The position numbers were made by a program, and so were the translations under genes. Below, in pieces: positions 27,712 to 36,563 of a DNA stretch of 64,000 nt. Each line of letters opens with the position of its first letter. Within the stretch, counting starts at the first letter, position 1. Origin of the DNA: CAYMUL01 sp964393605 (lineage in GTDB: Bacteria; Bacteroidota; Ignavibacteria; Ignavibacteriales; Ignavibacteriaceae); assembly GCA_964393605.1 (NCBI GenBank), contig CAYMUL010000011.1:1-64000 (forward strand). The letters run 5' to 3'. The notes beneath the pieces were generated by a model. It saw nothing but the letters and a program-made list of their open reading frames with translations. It did not search any database and was not told where the DNA came from.

Positions 27712-29667
27712 CTATTCTGATTTATTGAATGAAATCGGAATAGATGAATTTGCCGGCGATACACGAACGTATCCTTGCATCTCCTGATGCAGTGCCGAAC
27801 AAAAATCTGAACAGTAGAAAGGATAAACTTCAGCTTTCTTCGGTTCCCATAAAATCGTTTTTGTTTGTCCCGGCATAACAAGCAACTCAGAATTGTTCAT
27901 TCCTTTCACGGCAAAACCATGCGGAATATCCCAATCCTGCTCAAGGTTTGTTACATGCCAATAGACTTTATCGCCAACTTTAACGCCTTCAATATTATCG
28001 GGCGCGAAGTGTGTGCGAATTGTGGAAAGATAGATATGAACTTCATTTCCTTTTCTTTCAACGCGAGCTTGCTTTTCGCTCTTAATTGCATGCGGATTCG
28101 TATTCTCTTCAAGTTTGAAAATCTTTTTAGAATTTTTCATAATCTTGTCTGCGGCAATTGATTGTGCATAATGCGGCTCGCCTGTCGTCGGAAAATCGAG
28201 AAGAAGTTTCATCTTTTCACCGGTAATATCAATCAGTTGCGCGCTTTGAGTTAGCTCCGGTCCGGTTGGGAGATATCTATCCTTTGTAATTTTATTTAAT
28301 GCGATTACATATTTTCCGTAGGGTTCTCTTGAATCTCCACCGGGAATATTCAGGTGACCGATTGAATAGTAAGCAGGGATTCTATCAACTACTTGCCATG
28401 TTCCTAACTGCCATTTAACAATTTCGGAAGAGACGAATGCAGAAGTGTACGCAAATCCTTTTCCGTCAAACTCGGTGTGCAATGGTCCTAATCCTGCGTT
28501 TTGAACTTCGCCTGCCATAACAGATTCATATTTTAAAACAGGAATACCGTCAATCTCTGTTTCGAATTGCTTTTCTTCGATAGCTTTGAGCATTTTAGAA
28601 AAAGAATGTACAGGAATAACTGCGGCTAATTTTCCTCCGCCGACGATATATTCTCCCGAAGGATCAACATCAACTCCATGCGGAGATTTCGGAGTAGGAA
28701 GATAATAAATCATGCCCGGGCAATCTTGCGGCATTAAAACTTTAACAGATTTATTCACTGTAGTTTTTGTGCTGTGAGAATTTTCGCTGAAGAGGTTGTG
28801 ATAATATTCTGCGTCGAAAGTTTTTGCTTTTCCTTCGGCAAGATATTTTTCTGCAAGTTTCCAATTCACCGCCGCGATAAAGTCCTTATCTTTTTGCGAT
28901 GCATTAACTTCGAGCAAAGTGTGCGCTTGTTCTGTGTTGTAACTCGTAAAGAAAGCCCAACCGTGCGATGGACCTTTCCCAGAATGTGCAAGGTCGTAGT
29001 TAAATCCGGGAACTAAAATCTGAAAATTCAAATTCATGTTTCCCGAGTTCGGGTCAACTTTTATAAAACTAATCGATCCCTTGAAATTTTCTTTGTAAGA
29101 ATTTATTGCGACGTCCTTATTAGGTATCGGTACGCTGAAGCGCATTGATGCTACAACGTATTCAGTATTTTCCGTTAAGAAAGGAGAAGCATGGTTTCCG
29201 CCTGAATTGGGAATTTCAATTATCTCTGCAGTTTCAAAACTGTGGAGATCAATTCTTGCAACACGCGGTGTATTGTTTGCGTTGATGAATAACCATCTTC
29301 CATCGGTAATACCTTTGGTTTGCGATAACTTTGGATGATGTGCATCATCCCACGGAACAAATCCGTATGAAGTTGTCAGCATACCTTTAGTTTCTTCGGA
29401 GTAACCGTAACCAACTTCGGGATCTTGAGAGAAAACTGGAATCTCGCGGAATAGTCTTCCCGAGGGAATACCGTAGACTCCAACCTGTCCGCTAAATCCA
29501 CCTGAAGTGAAAAGATAAAGTTCATCATAGCTGCCGGGTGCAACGTAGACACGTGAGGCAGCATCGCCTTGTGTTAAATCGTCCTTCGGACAGCCGAGCC
29601 ATAAAAAGCTCAGGATTAAAACTGCGCCGAGGGAGAAGATAAGTTTTTTGTTAAAGAGAGCTTTCAT
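27712..29667 (-). CDS. nosZ: Nitrous oxide reductase, clade II (Sec type)
   Basis: The 651-residue enzyme reduces N2O to N2. It lacks the twin-arginine signal of clade I and instead has a Sec-type leader ending 'FLWLGCPKDD', where Cys26 may be lipid-linked although Trp at -3 is unusual. The CuZ-site His motifs are visible in order ('DDAHHPK', 'GGNHASPF', 'GPSHGW', 'SPHGVDV', 'GPLHTEF', 'EPHYAQ'). The C-terminal cupredoxin domain holds the CuA motif Cys619-x3-Cys623-x3-His627-x2-Met630 ('CSDFCSALHQEM'). It follows the cytochrome c gene by 12 bases and is followed by a terminator. Confidence 0.96.
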   Translation of the reverse strand: MKALFNKKLIFSLGAVLILSFLWLGCPKDDLTQGDAASRVYVAPGSYDELYLFTSGGFSGQVGVYGIPSGRLFREIPVFSQDPEVGYGYSEETKGMLTTSYGFVPWDDAHHPKLSQTKGITDGRWLFINANNTPRVARIDLHSFETAEIIEIPNSGGNHASPFLTENTEYVVASMRFSVPIPNKDVAINSYKENFKGSISFIKVDPNSGNMNLNFQILVPGFNYDLAHSGKGPSHGWAFFTSYNTEQAHTLLEVNASQKDKDFIAAVNWKLAEKYLAEGKAKTFDAEYYHNLFSENSHSTKTTVNKSVKVLMPQDCPGMIYYLPTPKSPHGVDVDPSGEYIVGGGKLAAVIPVHSFSKMLKAIEEKQFETEIDGIPVLKYESVMAGEVQNAGLGPLHTEFDGKGFAYTSAFVSSEIVKWQLGTWQVVDRIPAYYSIGHLNIPGGDSREPYGKYVIALNKITKDRYLPTGPELTQSAQLIDITGEKMKLLLDFPTTGEPHYAQSIAADKIMKNSKKIFKLEENTNPHAIKSEKQARVERKGNEVHIYLSTIRTHFAPDNIEGVKVGDKVYWHVTNLEQDWDIPHGFAVKGMNNSELLVMPGQTKTILWEPKKAEVYPFYCSDFCSALHQEMQGYVRVSPANSSIPISFNKSE

Positions 29668-29679
29668 AAGCTGTTTTCC

Positions 29680-30165
29680 TTATTTAGTTGTTGATGCCGG
29701 CTTTTCAGATTCCGATCTTAAATAATCGAGAAGTTGAAATGCCTCTTCCATTGATACATTTTGAAAAGTCATCTGCGTTAAGTATTCAGCTAATAGTTGT
29801 TTTGCAACAGGATGTTTTTCTTGCATTTCGAGCGGGTTGAGAATCATATTAAGAACAAATTCCGGTGTTCTTCTTTTTGTAACTTCTCTCAACGGAGGAC
29901 CAACTAATCTTTGGTCTAATCTATGGCATGAAAAACATTTCTGTTCAAAAATCGTTGTACCGCTTTTGACTTTTTCATTATCAATAGCTGCAAGATCTAA
30001 TTTTGCTTTAATGGGACCGACACCGTTTTCCGATTCGAAAGCAGAAAGTCCACCGACATTAGTTTGATCATTGGCAGGCGCATCATTTTTCTTTTCTCCT
30101 TCGCCGCATCCGATGATGAAGGCGAACATGATTAATGAAAAAATAGAAATTATTTTTTTTGTCAT
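29680..30165 (-). CDS. Monohaem cytochrome c lipoprotein of the nos cluster
   Basis: The 161-residue protein has a good lipoprotein signal ('FAFIIGCGEGEKK', Cys20) and one haem site C-F-S-C-H ('KCFSCHRLD', near residue 76). A likely Met axial ligand lies in 'YLTQMTFQNVS' about 60 residues later. It is the first gene of the nos operon, so it is a probable electron donor to NosZ, as found for cytochromes encoded in other clade II clusters. Upstream is a 388-base spacer shared with dapF. Confidence 0.88.
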   Translation of the reverse strand: MTKKIISIFSLIMFAFIIGCGEGEKKNDAPANDQTNVGGLSAFESENGVGPIKAKLDLAAIDNEKVKSGTTIFEQKCFSCHRLDQRLVGPPLREVTKRRTPEFVLNMILNPLEMQEKHPVAKQLLAEYLTQMTFQNVSMEEAFQLLDYLRSESEKPASTTK

Positions 30166-30553
30166 TTGTTTTTCCTTTTTGTAGAGTTTTTATAAGTGGA
30201 TTTTTTGGTAAAAAAATTATTGGAGTGGGTCGTCTGGAAGCAGTAAATATACGGGCGTTCCGATATTCGGTTCATTTTATACAGTAGTTGATATTCGTAA
30301 ATAATTGATGTTTTCATAAATCAGACTAATAATTCCTTTTCAAAATTACCACTGCTGTTTTGCATGAACAAGTTAAATGAGAAATGTGAAAAAAAATTAA
30401 TTTTCATCAACTATCGTTTTATTCTAAAAATCAATTGCAACAATACTGCTTCTCAATTATTTAAATCACCACAAATAAATTTCTCTTTTGTTAAACGATT
30501 CACATTTATTTTCCTTGAATAGCTGACGGTCAAAGACTAATTTTCAATTCAGT
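30166..30553. other. Divergent spacer between the nos operon and dapF
   Basis: This 388-base AT-rich spacer must contain the promoters for the nos operon (minus) and dapF (plus). I looked for a TTGAT-N4-ATCAA type FNR/Crp site and did not find one. A small CCGA/TCGG inverted repeat occurs near 30260. No gene or RNA is visible. Confidence 0.5.
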
Positions 30554-31417
30554 ATGAAAAAAATTTCTTTCACTAAGATGAATGGCGCGGGAAATGATTT
30601 CGTTGTCTTTAATTTGAATGAAATCGATGCAAATCTATTCTCACCAGATGCAGTTAAAAAAATTTGTGATCGGAAGTTCGGCATCGGTGCAGATGGCGTA
30701 ATCTGTATTGGCAAAAGCGAGAAATATGATTTTGATATGAAATATTTCAATGCTGACGGACACGAAGGTTCTTTGTGCGGTAACGGCGCAAGATGTGCTC
30801 TCTACTTTGCAAGCGATGAAAAAATTTTTTCCGGCAACTCTGCAACATTTTCGGTGAAGGATTCAATTTACAACGGAAATATAAAAGGAGAAAAATCTGT
30901 TGAATTTTTCCTCAATAGTCCCGGCAAGATGAAATTCAATTTCAAGTTGAAAGCGGCAACGCAGTTGATGACGGCGCATTATGTCGATACCGGTTCGCCA
31001 CACGTTGTTATTTTTATTGATGATGTTTTACAAGCACCAAATGATTTGAAATCATTTTATTCTGATATGAATATTTTTCCGGTTGAAAATCTTGGGAAAG
31101 AAATTCGTTATCATAAAGATTTTTCACCCGCAGGAACAAACGTGAATTTTATACAGGAAGAGGATGGACTAATTAAAATTCGCACATATGAAAGAGGAGT
31201 TGAAGCTGAAACTCTTGCATGCGGAACCGGTTCGGTTGCCGCCGCAATAACGGCATTAAATGTTTTAAATCTTCAACCGCCGATTCAAATTAAAACGTTG
31301 AGCGGAAAAATTCTTACTGTTAATTTTAACGGAAAAGATTTTACAAATATTTCTTTAACAGGGCATGTTGAGATAAATTTCAAAGGGGAAATTTTAATAA
31401 ACGACTACTTTAATTAA
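30554..31417 (+). CDS. dapF: Diaminopimelate epimerase
   Basis: The 287-residue cytosolic enzyme interconverts LL- and meso-diaminopimelate for lysine and peptidoglycan synthesis. It has the start signature 'FTKMNGAGNDFVVF', the first catalytic Cys in 'GNGARCALYF' near residue 79 and the second in 'LACGTGSVAAA' near 224. Length and domain order are normal. The ribosome site is weak. A small gene follows 12 bases later. Confidence 0.95.
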   Translation: MKKISFTKMNGAGNDFVVFNLNEIDANLFSPDAVKKICDRKFGIGADGVICIGKSEKYDFDMKYFNADGHEGSLCGNGARCALYFASDEKIFSGNSATFSVKDSIYNGNIKGEKSVEFFLNSPGKMKFNFKLKAATQLMTAHYVDTGSPHVVIFIDDVLQAPNDLKSFYSDMNIFPVENLGKEIRYHKDFSPAGTNVNFIQEEDGLIKIRTYERGVEAETLACGTGSVAAAITALNVLNLQPPIQIKTLSGKILTVNFNGKDFTNISLTGHVEINFKGEILINDYFN

Positions 31418-31429
31418 ATAGGAAACAAA

Positions 31430-31747
31430 ATGGGCAAAGTTATTTTTAGTGTTCAGTATGAAATTCAAAATGAAAATCTTATTGAATATTACAGCTCGAT
31501 ACGAGAATTAAAATCATTAATCGCTGCAGAAGGATTGATAGAATATGCTGTGTTTGAAGTGAAAGGAAAACAAAATCACTTCGGCGAACTCTTCATTTTC
31601 AATTCGATGGAAGCATACGAAAAATATGAAGACGGCGAAAATGAGCGCGTAAATATTCTTCTTTCGAAAGTTGAAAATTTAAAAGTTCACGGCTCGACAA
31701 AATATACTACGTTGAACGAACTTGTCTTTCAGCCGATCGAAGCATAA
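31430..31747 (+). CDS. Small protein of unknown function, ferredoxin-like fold suspected
   Basis: The 105-residue protein begins 'GKVIFSVQYEIQNENLIEYY' and contains 'FGELFIFNSMEAYEKYEDGE'. The alternation of strand and helix and the 'E-(L/F)-F-I-F' strand resemble dimeric alpha-beta barrel (antibiotic monooxygenase-like) proteins, but I cannot assign a family. A GGAAAC ribosome-like site lies before the ATG. It lies 12 bases after dapF and is probably co-transcribed with it. Confidence 0.65.
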   Translation: MGKVIFSVQYEIQNENLIEYYSSIRELKSLIAAEGLIEYAVFEVKGKQNHFGELFIFNSMEAYEKYEDGENERVNILLSKVENLKVHGSTKYTTLNELVFQPIEA

Positions 31748-31802
31748 TGTGTGTCAACTAAAAGTGGTGCAAAATAATTCATTCACATAATCAGGTTGAA
31801 CT

Positions 31803-32408
31803 ATGAAATTTCAATTTAAACCACTTTATATCTATCCGGCTTTAGTTGTTCTTATTGCCGTAACTTTTTTAATTGTGTACACAATTGAATCGGGAGAAAA
31901 ACCGGCAAAAAATATTACAGATTCGATGCCCGATGATGACGTTCATCGCGGTATCCAATCTGATCCTCATTCTCCAACACAGATGAATGTCTCTAAAGAA
32001 GTTCAGCAGAAATTAGCTGAACTTAAAACAGAGTATGAAAAAAATACATCTGACACTTCCAAAGCAAGAGAGTATGCGGACTATCTCACCGCCGCGCACA
32101 AAGCGGATGCCGCTATTGCTATTTATGAAAATATTTTAAAAGTAGATCCTAAAAAGAAAGATGTACTTTTTGCTCTTACTTTTATCTATTACAATAAAAT
32201 TGATCTCGACAAAAGCGCGTTTTATAATAATCAAATTTTGAAATACGATCCGAAAAATCTTGATGCACTTTATAACTCCGGTGCAATCCTTGCCGCAAGC
32301 GGAAAAGAAAAAGAAGCAAAAGATATTTGGAATAAAATCATAAAAGATAATCCACTTTCTCCAGCCGCGCAGATGGCGAAAGCCGCAATCGAACAAATAG
32401 ACGCTTAA
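31803..32408 (+). CDS. TPR protein with an N-terminal membrane anchor
   Basis: The 201-residue protein has one membrane segment ('IYPALVVLIAVTFLIVYTI', residues about 9-27) and then a C-terminal region with two to three tetratricopeptide repeats ('AIYENILKVDPKKKDVLFAL' and 'NNQILKYDPKNLDALYNSGA'). It should present a docking surface at the inner membrane, and its partner is unknown. The layout resembles small TPR proteins linked to cytochrome assembly or cell division, but nothing in the sequence proves this. Confidence 0.72.
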   Translation: MKFQFKPLYIYPALVVLIAVTFLIVYTIESGEKPAKNITDSMPDDDVHRGIQSDPHSPTQMNVSKEVQQKLAELKTEYEKNTSDTSKAREYADYLTAAHKADAAIAIYENILKVDPKKKDVLFALTFIYYNKIDLDKSAFYNNQILKYDPKNLDALYNSGAILAASGKEKEAKDIWNKIIKDNPLSPAAQMAKAAIEQIDA

Positions 32409-32425
32409 CTTTTCGAACTCATAAC

Positions 32426-33472
32426 ATGATCGAATATGTAGGCGCTATTCATCTTCACTCGGTTTTTTCCGATGGTACGGGAAATGCGGATGAGATTGCT
32501 AAAATTGGCGGAGAAGTTGGCTTAGATTTTTTAATTCTTACGGATCACAACACGCTACGCGCAAAGCAGGAAGGGCTTGAAAAATTTTACGGCAATACGC
32601 TTCTCATTGTTGGTTGCGAAATTAACGACAACAAAAACTTGAATCATTATCTCGCTTTCGGAATTGATAAATTGCCACCGAGAAGAATATCAACACAAGC
32701 GTATATTGATTTTGTTAATGAACAAGGTGGAATCGGATTTATCGCACATCCTCACGAAAAAAGAAATTCGATGCCGGAACATCCGCCTTATCCATGGACT
32801 GAATGGGATGCGAAAAATTTCACAGGTATTGAAATTTGGAATCACATGTCCGAGTGGATGGAAAACTTAACGGAAGAAAATAAATACATTTCGTTTATTC
32901 ATCCGCTTAGCACAATTACGTCTCCGCAGGAAGTTACATTAAAAGTTTGGGATGAACTTAATGTTGATGCAAAGGTTGTTGCCATCGGAGGAGTTGATGC
33001 TCATGCTCATAAAATAAATTTACTCGGATTTTTTGAAGTGGAAGTTTTTCCATACAAAGTATTATTCAAATCCATTCGCACCCATATTCTTGTTGATAAA
33101 AAAATTACTACAGCGAATGACAGCGATAATATTCTTCAATCCAAAAAAATATTTTTAGAAGCATTGAAAGAGGGGAGATGCTTCGTTGCAAATTATTATC
33201 GGGGAGATGCGCGCGGTTTCAGGTTCTTTGCCGAGTCGGGAAATCAAATATTCCAGATGGGGGCTAAAATTGAATTAAAGGAGTTAGTGAAATTACGGGT
33301 TATTCTTCCCGGTCCTTCAGCCGAAATAAGATTGTTGTGCGATGGTCAAATCAAGGATTCATTAATTGGACATGATGCAGAATTTATGATTAAAAGCAAA
33401 GGAAATTATCGAGTGGAAATATATCTTGATAATCATGCTTGGATTTTTTCTAACCATATTAAAATAATATAA
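32426..33472 (+). CDS. PHP-domain phosphoesterase-like protein
   Basis: The 348-residue protein has the PHP metal motifs in order: 'AIHLHSVFSDGTG' near residue 7, 'LTDHNTLR' near 38, 'GFIAHPHEKR' near 107 and 'GGVDAHAHK' near 189. These bind a metal cluster for hydrolysis of phosphate esters. The C-terminal ~100 residues form an Ig-like beta domain. There is no signal peptide. It sits 18 bases after the TPR gene. The substrate is unknown. Confidence 0.82.
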   Translation: MIEYVGAIHLHSVFSDGTGNADEIAKIGGEVGLDFLILTDHNTLRAKQEGLEKFYGNTLLIVGCEINDNKNLNHYLAFGIDKLPPRRISTQAYIDFVNEQGGIGFIAHPHEKRNSMPEHPPYPWTEWDAKNFTGIEIWNHMSEWMENLTEENKYISFIHPLSTITSPQEVTLKVWDELNVDAKVVAIGGVDAHAHKINLLGFFEVEVFPYKVLFKSIRTHILVDKKITTANDSDNILQSKKIFLEALKEGRCFVANYYRGDARGFRFFAESGNQIFQMGAKIELKELVKLRVILPGPSAEIRLLCDGQIKDSLIGHDAEFMIKSKGNYRVEIYLDNHAWIFSNHIKII

Positions 33473-33509
33473 ATCAACTACTTGCTATTATAACTCAAAG
33501 AGGTAATCA

Positions 33510-36500
33510 TTGAATCTTGAAACTAAAAGAAGTTTTGCGGCACTTTTTTATACACTCTCCGGAGCTACCGGATTAATTTATCAAATAATTTGGTTTAAGT
33601 ATCTCGGTCTGTTTTTAGGAAATACAACATATGCACAGATGGTTGTACTCGTTGCATTTTTAGGCGGACTTGCAATCGGTAATTTTATTTTCGGAAGGAT
33701 TGCAGATAAATTTAAAAACCCCGTCGTTATCTATGGAATTTTAGAATTAGTCATCGGCGCTTATTGCCTTCTTTATCATTGGTTGACTTCTAATGTAAGT
33801 GAATTATTTTTCTCAACAGTACAAAACCTTGATGCGGCACCCGATAGCACAATCGTGCTTGTGATGAAATTTTTTGTCAGCGCATCGTTGTTGATAATTC
33901 CAACGATTGCAATGGGAGGTACGTTTCCGACTATAAGCAGATTTTTTGTGGAGGATGATTCGCAAACACGAAAAGCAACTGCAACACTTTACTTCCTAAA
34001 TTCGTTTGGTGCTGTTTGGGGAATTTTGCTCGTTGGCTTCTTTTTAATTCCTACTTTCGGATTGAAAGATACACTTGTACCTGCCGCAATTGTGAACCTC
34101 GCAATCGGAATTTTCGCTTTATTCATAAAGCATGATTTTAAAAAACCCGTTGAAGTTGATGTACCCGAATCAACATCTCTGGAGACAAAAAAATATCCAA
34201 AGAAAAATATTTTATTAATTATTGTGATTGCAGGTTTATCAGGGTTTGCGGCGCTTTCTTACGAAATGTTATGGACGAGATTATTGATAAATATTTTTGG
34301 ATCCTCGACATACGCTTTCTCATTGATGTTAATGGCATTCATCAGCGGCATCGCGCTCGGAAGTTTCATCATCTCGTTAAAATATTTTTCACGATTCGAT
34401 AAACTGAATTTGATTATCATCTCGCAAGCATTAATTGCCGTGGGGATATTGATTGCGCTACCAATCTTTGATCGTCTTCCATATTTTCTGTGGCAACTCG
34501 GTTCACTATTTAATAAGAGTGCTACGACATTCACTATATTTTTAATTCTCGAATTTTTAATCTGCTTCGCGTTAATGTTTATTCCAACAATTTTTATGGG
34601 GATGAGTCTCCCTCTTATCGTTGAAGTTGTTAATACGGGCAAAGATGAAATTTCAAATTCAATCGGAAAAGTTTTTGCAGTGAACACAATAGGCACAGTG
34701 TTGGGAGTCATATTCACGGCATTGGTTTTCATTCCGATGTTCGGTGTTCGTGGAACTTTTGAAATTGGCATTGCTTTGAATTTGTTCAGCGCATTGTTGC
34801 TTTTATTTATGTCCGATAATATTTCTGGCTTTAAAAAATATTTATTCGGAGGAGTTGCGGCTATATTTTTAATTTTTCATTATGTGGCATTGGAAAACTT
34901 TGATGCGAATATTTCCGTTAGCGGAGTTTTTAGATATTTCAGCAGGGAAGCACCAAAAACTTTCGATGAATTCAGTGCGCTTATGAGTGGAAGAAAAATT
35001 TTAATGTATAAAGAGGGAATAAATGCCAATGTTGCAATTTTAGAAACCGGCGAGAAAGAAAAAATTATTACTTTAGTTATAAATGGTAAAGCAGATGCCA
35101 GCACCGGTATTGATATGACAACTCAAATAATGAGCGCACAAATACCGATGATGCTTCACAAAAATCCGAAACAGGTTTGTGTAATTGGAATGGGAAGCGG
35201 AGTTACAGTTGGTTCAGTTCTTTCGCACGATGTCGAATCGGTTGATTGTTTAGAAATTACAAAAGAAGTAATCGATGCCGCAAAGTATTTTCACGTGCAG
35301 AATGAAAATTGTCTCGAAGATAAAAGATTGAAAGTAACGATTGATGATGCCTTGAGTTATTTCAAATCGACGAATAAAAAATATGATGTTATAATTTCCG
35401 AACCTTCGAATCCCTGGATAGCAGGCATAGGTAATTTGTTCACCGTAGAATTTCTTCAGAACTGCAAAGAAAAATTAAACGACGATGGGCTGATGGTACA
35501 ATGGTTTCATGCATATGAATCAAGCGATCAACTTCTCTCAATTGTTTTAAATTCGGTCGGACATGTTTTCCCGAATGCTTATCTCTTTGTCGGTTCGGGT
35601 AATGATTTTTTAATCGTTGCAAGTAAAAAAGAATTGAAAATTGATGAGAGTGAATTAGTCAGGCGTTTCGAACAAGAAAAAGTTAAACGTAATCTCGAAC
35701 GTGCATATGTAAAGAATCTATTCACATTTTTGTCCACACAAATGTTAACTCCGAAAATTTTCGCATCTTTAACCGATGATGAATTGTTGAACAGTGAATT
35801 GAAACCGATTCTTGAATTTTTTGCACCCCGTTCACTCTTTATAAAAGACAATGCAAAATTTGTTAAAGATTATGACCAGCGAATCAGCCATAACAAAAAT
35901 GAGTTGTTCATTTCCATCTCAAGTTTTACAAAGAATATTTCAGAACAAGATATGTACGACGCGCTTTTGTATCACTACAAAGCCGCCGCAAATAGTAGAT
36001 TGGTTTATGCGCTCGCCACCGAATTTCTGAAAACAGAATTCAGTTTGAGAATAAAATCTCTTCAAATAAAAGCCGGTAACGAAATAGGCATTGTAGAACC
36101 GATGTTTAGCTTGAATGAAATAGATTCTGTTTCATACGCAGATGCGAAATCTTTCTTAATAGATAAATCCTTACTTGCCAAATCAAGTGCGTCATCATTT
36201 TTAGGATTTAACTCGTTGCAAGGAGAGTTCGAATATCTTTCCAACTCTGTGAATAAGGATACGTTGAAATATTTACAAATCTCAATTTTAGCTACGAAAA
36301 TGTTTTACGAAAACGGCGAACTTGAACTCGCACAAATGTATACAGAAAAAGTTCAAAACATTTTGAATAACAGCCCCGGTTGGGGAGAAATAATGGATTC
36401 GCGAACTTACGCTAAGTTTGCAGTATTAACTTATCTGGAATTGAAAAATTATAGAAAAGCCATCGAGTATTCGATGGCTTTCATTGGGCTTTCGGATGAT

Positions 36501-36557
36501 CAAACCGAAAAAAATAGATTGATGAAAAGATTAAATCTGGAATTAGATTCCGAGTAA
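33510..36557 (+). CDS. MFS-like membrane domain fused to a spermidine-synthase-like domain
   Basis: Translation starts with TTG at 33510, after an AAAGAGG ribosome site. Residues 1-440 contain about 12 membrane helices ('FAALFYTLSGATGLIYQIIW' at the start is typical). Residues about 470-745 form a spermidine-synthase-like Rossmann domain with the SAM-binding 'VIGMGSGVTVGSVL' and the 'SEPSNPWIAGIGNLFTVEF' signature. The last ~260 residues are a mostly helical extension. Fused proteins of this type are common, but their substrate is not known and polyamine synthesis is not proven. Confidence 0.85.
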   Translation: MNLETKRSFAALFYTLSGATGLIYQIIWFKYLGLFLGNTTYAQMVVLVAFLGGLAIGNFIFGRIADKFKNPVVIYGILELVIGAYCLLYHWLTSNVSELFFSTVQNLDAAPDSTIVLVMKFFVSASLLIIPTIAMGGTFPTISRFFVEDDSQTRKATATLYFLNSFGAVWGILLVGFFLIPTFGLKDTLVPAAIVNLAIGIFALFIKHDFKKPVEVDVPESTSLETKKYPKKNILLIIVIAGLSGFAALSYEMLWTRLLINIFGSSTYAFSLMLMAFISGIALGSFIISLKYFSRFDKLNLIIISQALIAVGILIALPIFDRLPYFLWQLGSLFNKSATTFTIFLILEFLICFALMFIPTIFMGMSLPLIVEVVNTGKDEISNSIGKVFAVNTIGTVLGVIFTALVFIPMFGVRGTFEIGIALNLFSALLLLFMSDNISGFKKYLFGGVAAIFLIFHYVALENFDANISVSGVFRYFSREAPKTFDEFSALMSGRKILMYKEGINANVAILETGEKEKIITLVINGKADASTGIDMTTQIMSAQIPMMLHKNPKQVCVIGMGSGVTVGSVLSHDVESVDCLEITKEVIDAAKYFHVQNENCLEDKRLKVTIDDALSYFKSTNKKYDVIISEPSNPWIAGIGNLFTVEFLQNCKEKLNDDGLMVQWFHAYESSDQLLSIVLNSVGHVFPNAYLFVGSGNDFLIVASKKELKIDESELVRRFEQEKVKRNLERAYVKNLFTFLSTQMLTPKIFASLTDDELLNSELKPILEFFAPRSLFIKDNAKFVKDYDQRISHNKNELFISISSFTKNISEQDMYDALLYHYKAAANSRLVYALATEFLKTEFSLRIKSLQIKAGNEIGIVEPMFSLNEIDSVSYADAKSFLIDKSLLAKSSASSFLGFNSLQGEFEYLSNSVNKDTLKYLQISILATKMFYENGELELAQMYTEKVQNILNNSPGWGEIMDSRTYAKFAVLTYLELKNYRKAIEYSMAFIGLSDDQTEKNRLMKRLNLELDSE

Positions 36558-36563
36558 CCAAAC

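Noticed and set aside
30166..30553. FNR/NnrR-type site controlling nos
   Set aside because: TTGAT half-sites occur, but none has a matching ATCAA half at the required 4-base spacing.
34259..34771. 170-codon open frame opposite the MFS fusion gene
   Set aside because: It mirrors the membrane helices of the real gene, with the Asn/Ile/Pro-rich composition expected of an antisense shadow.
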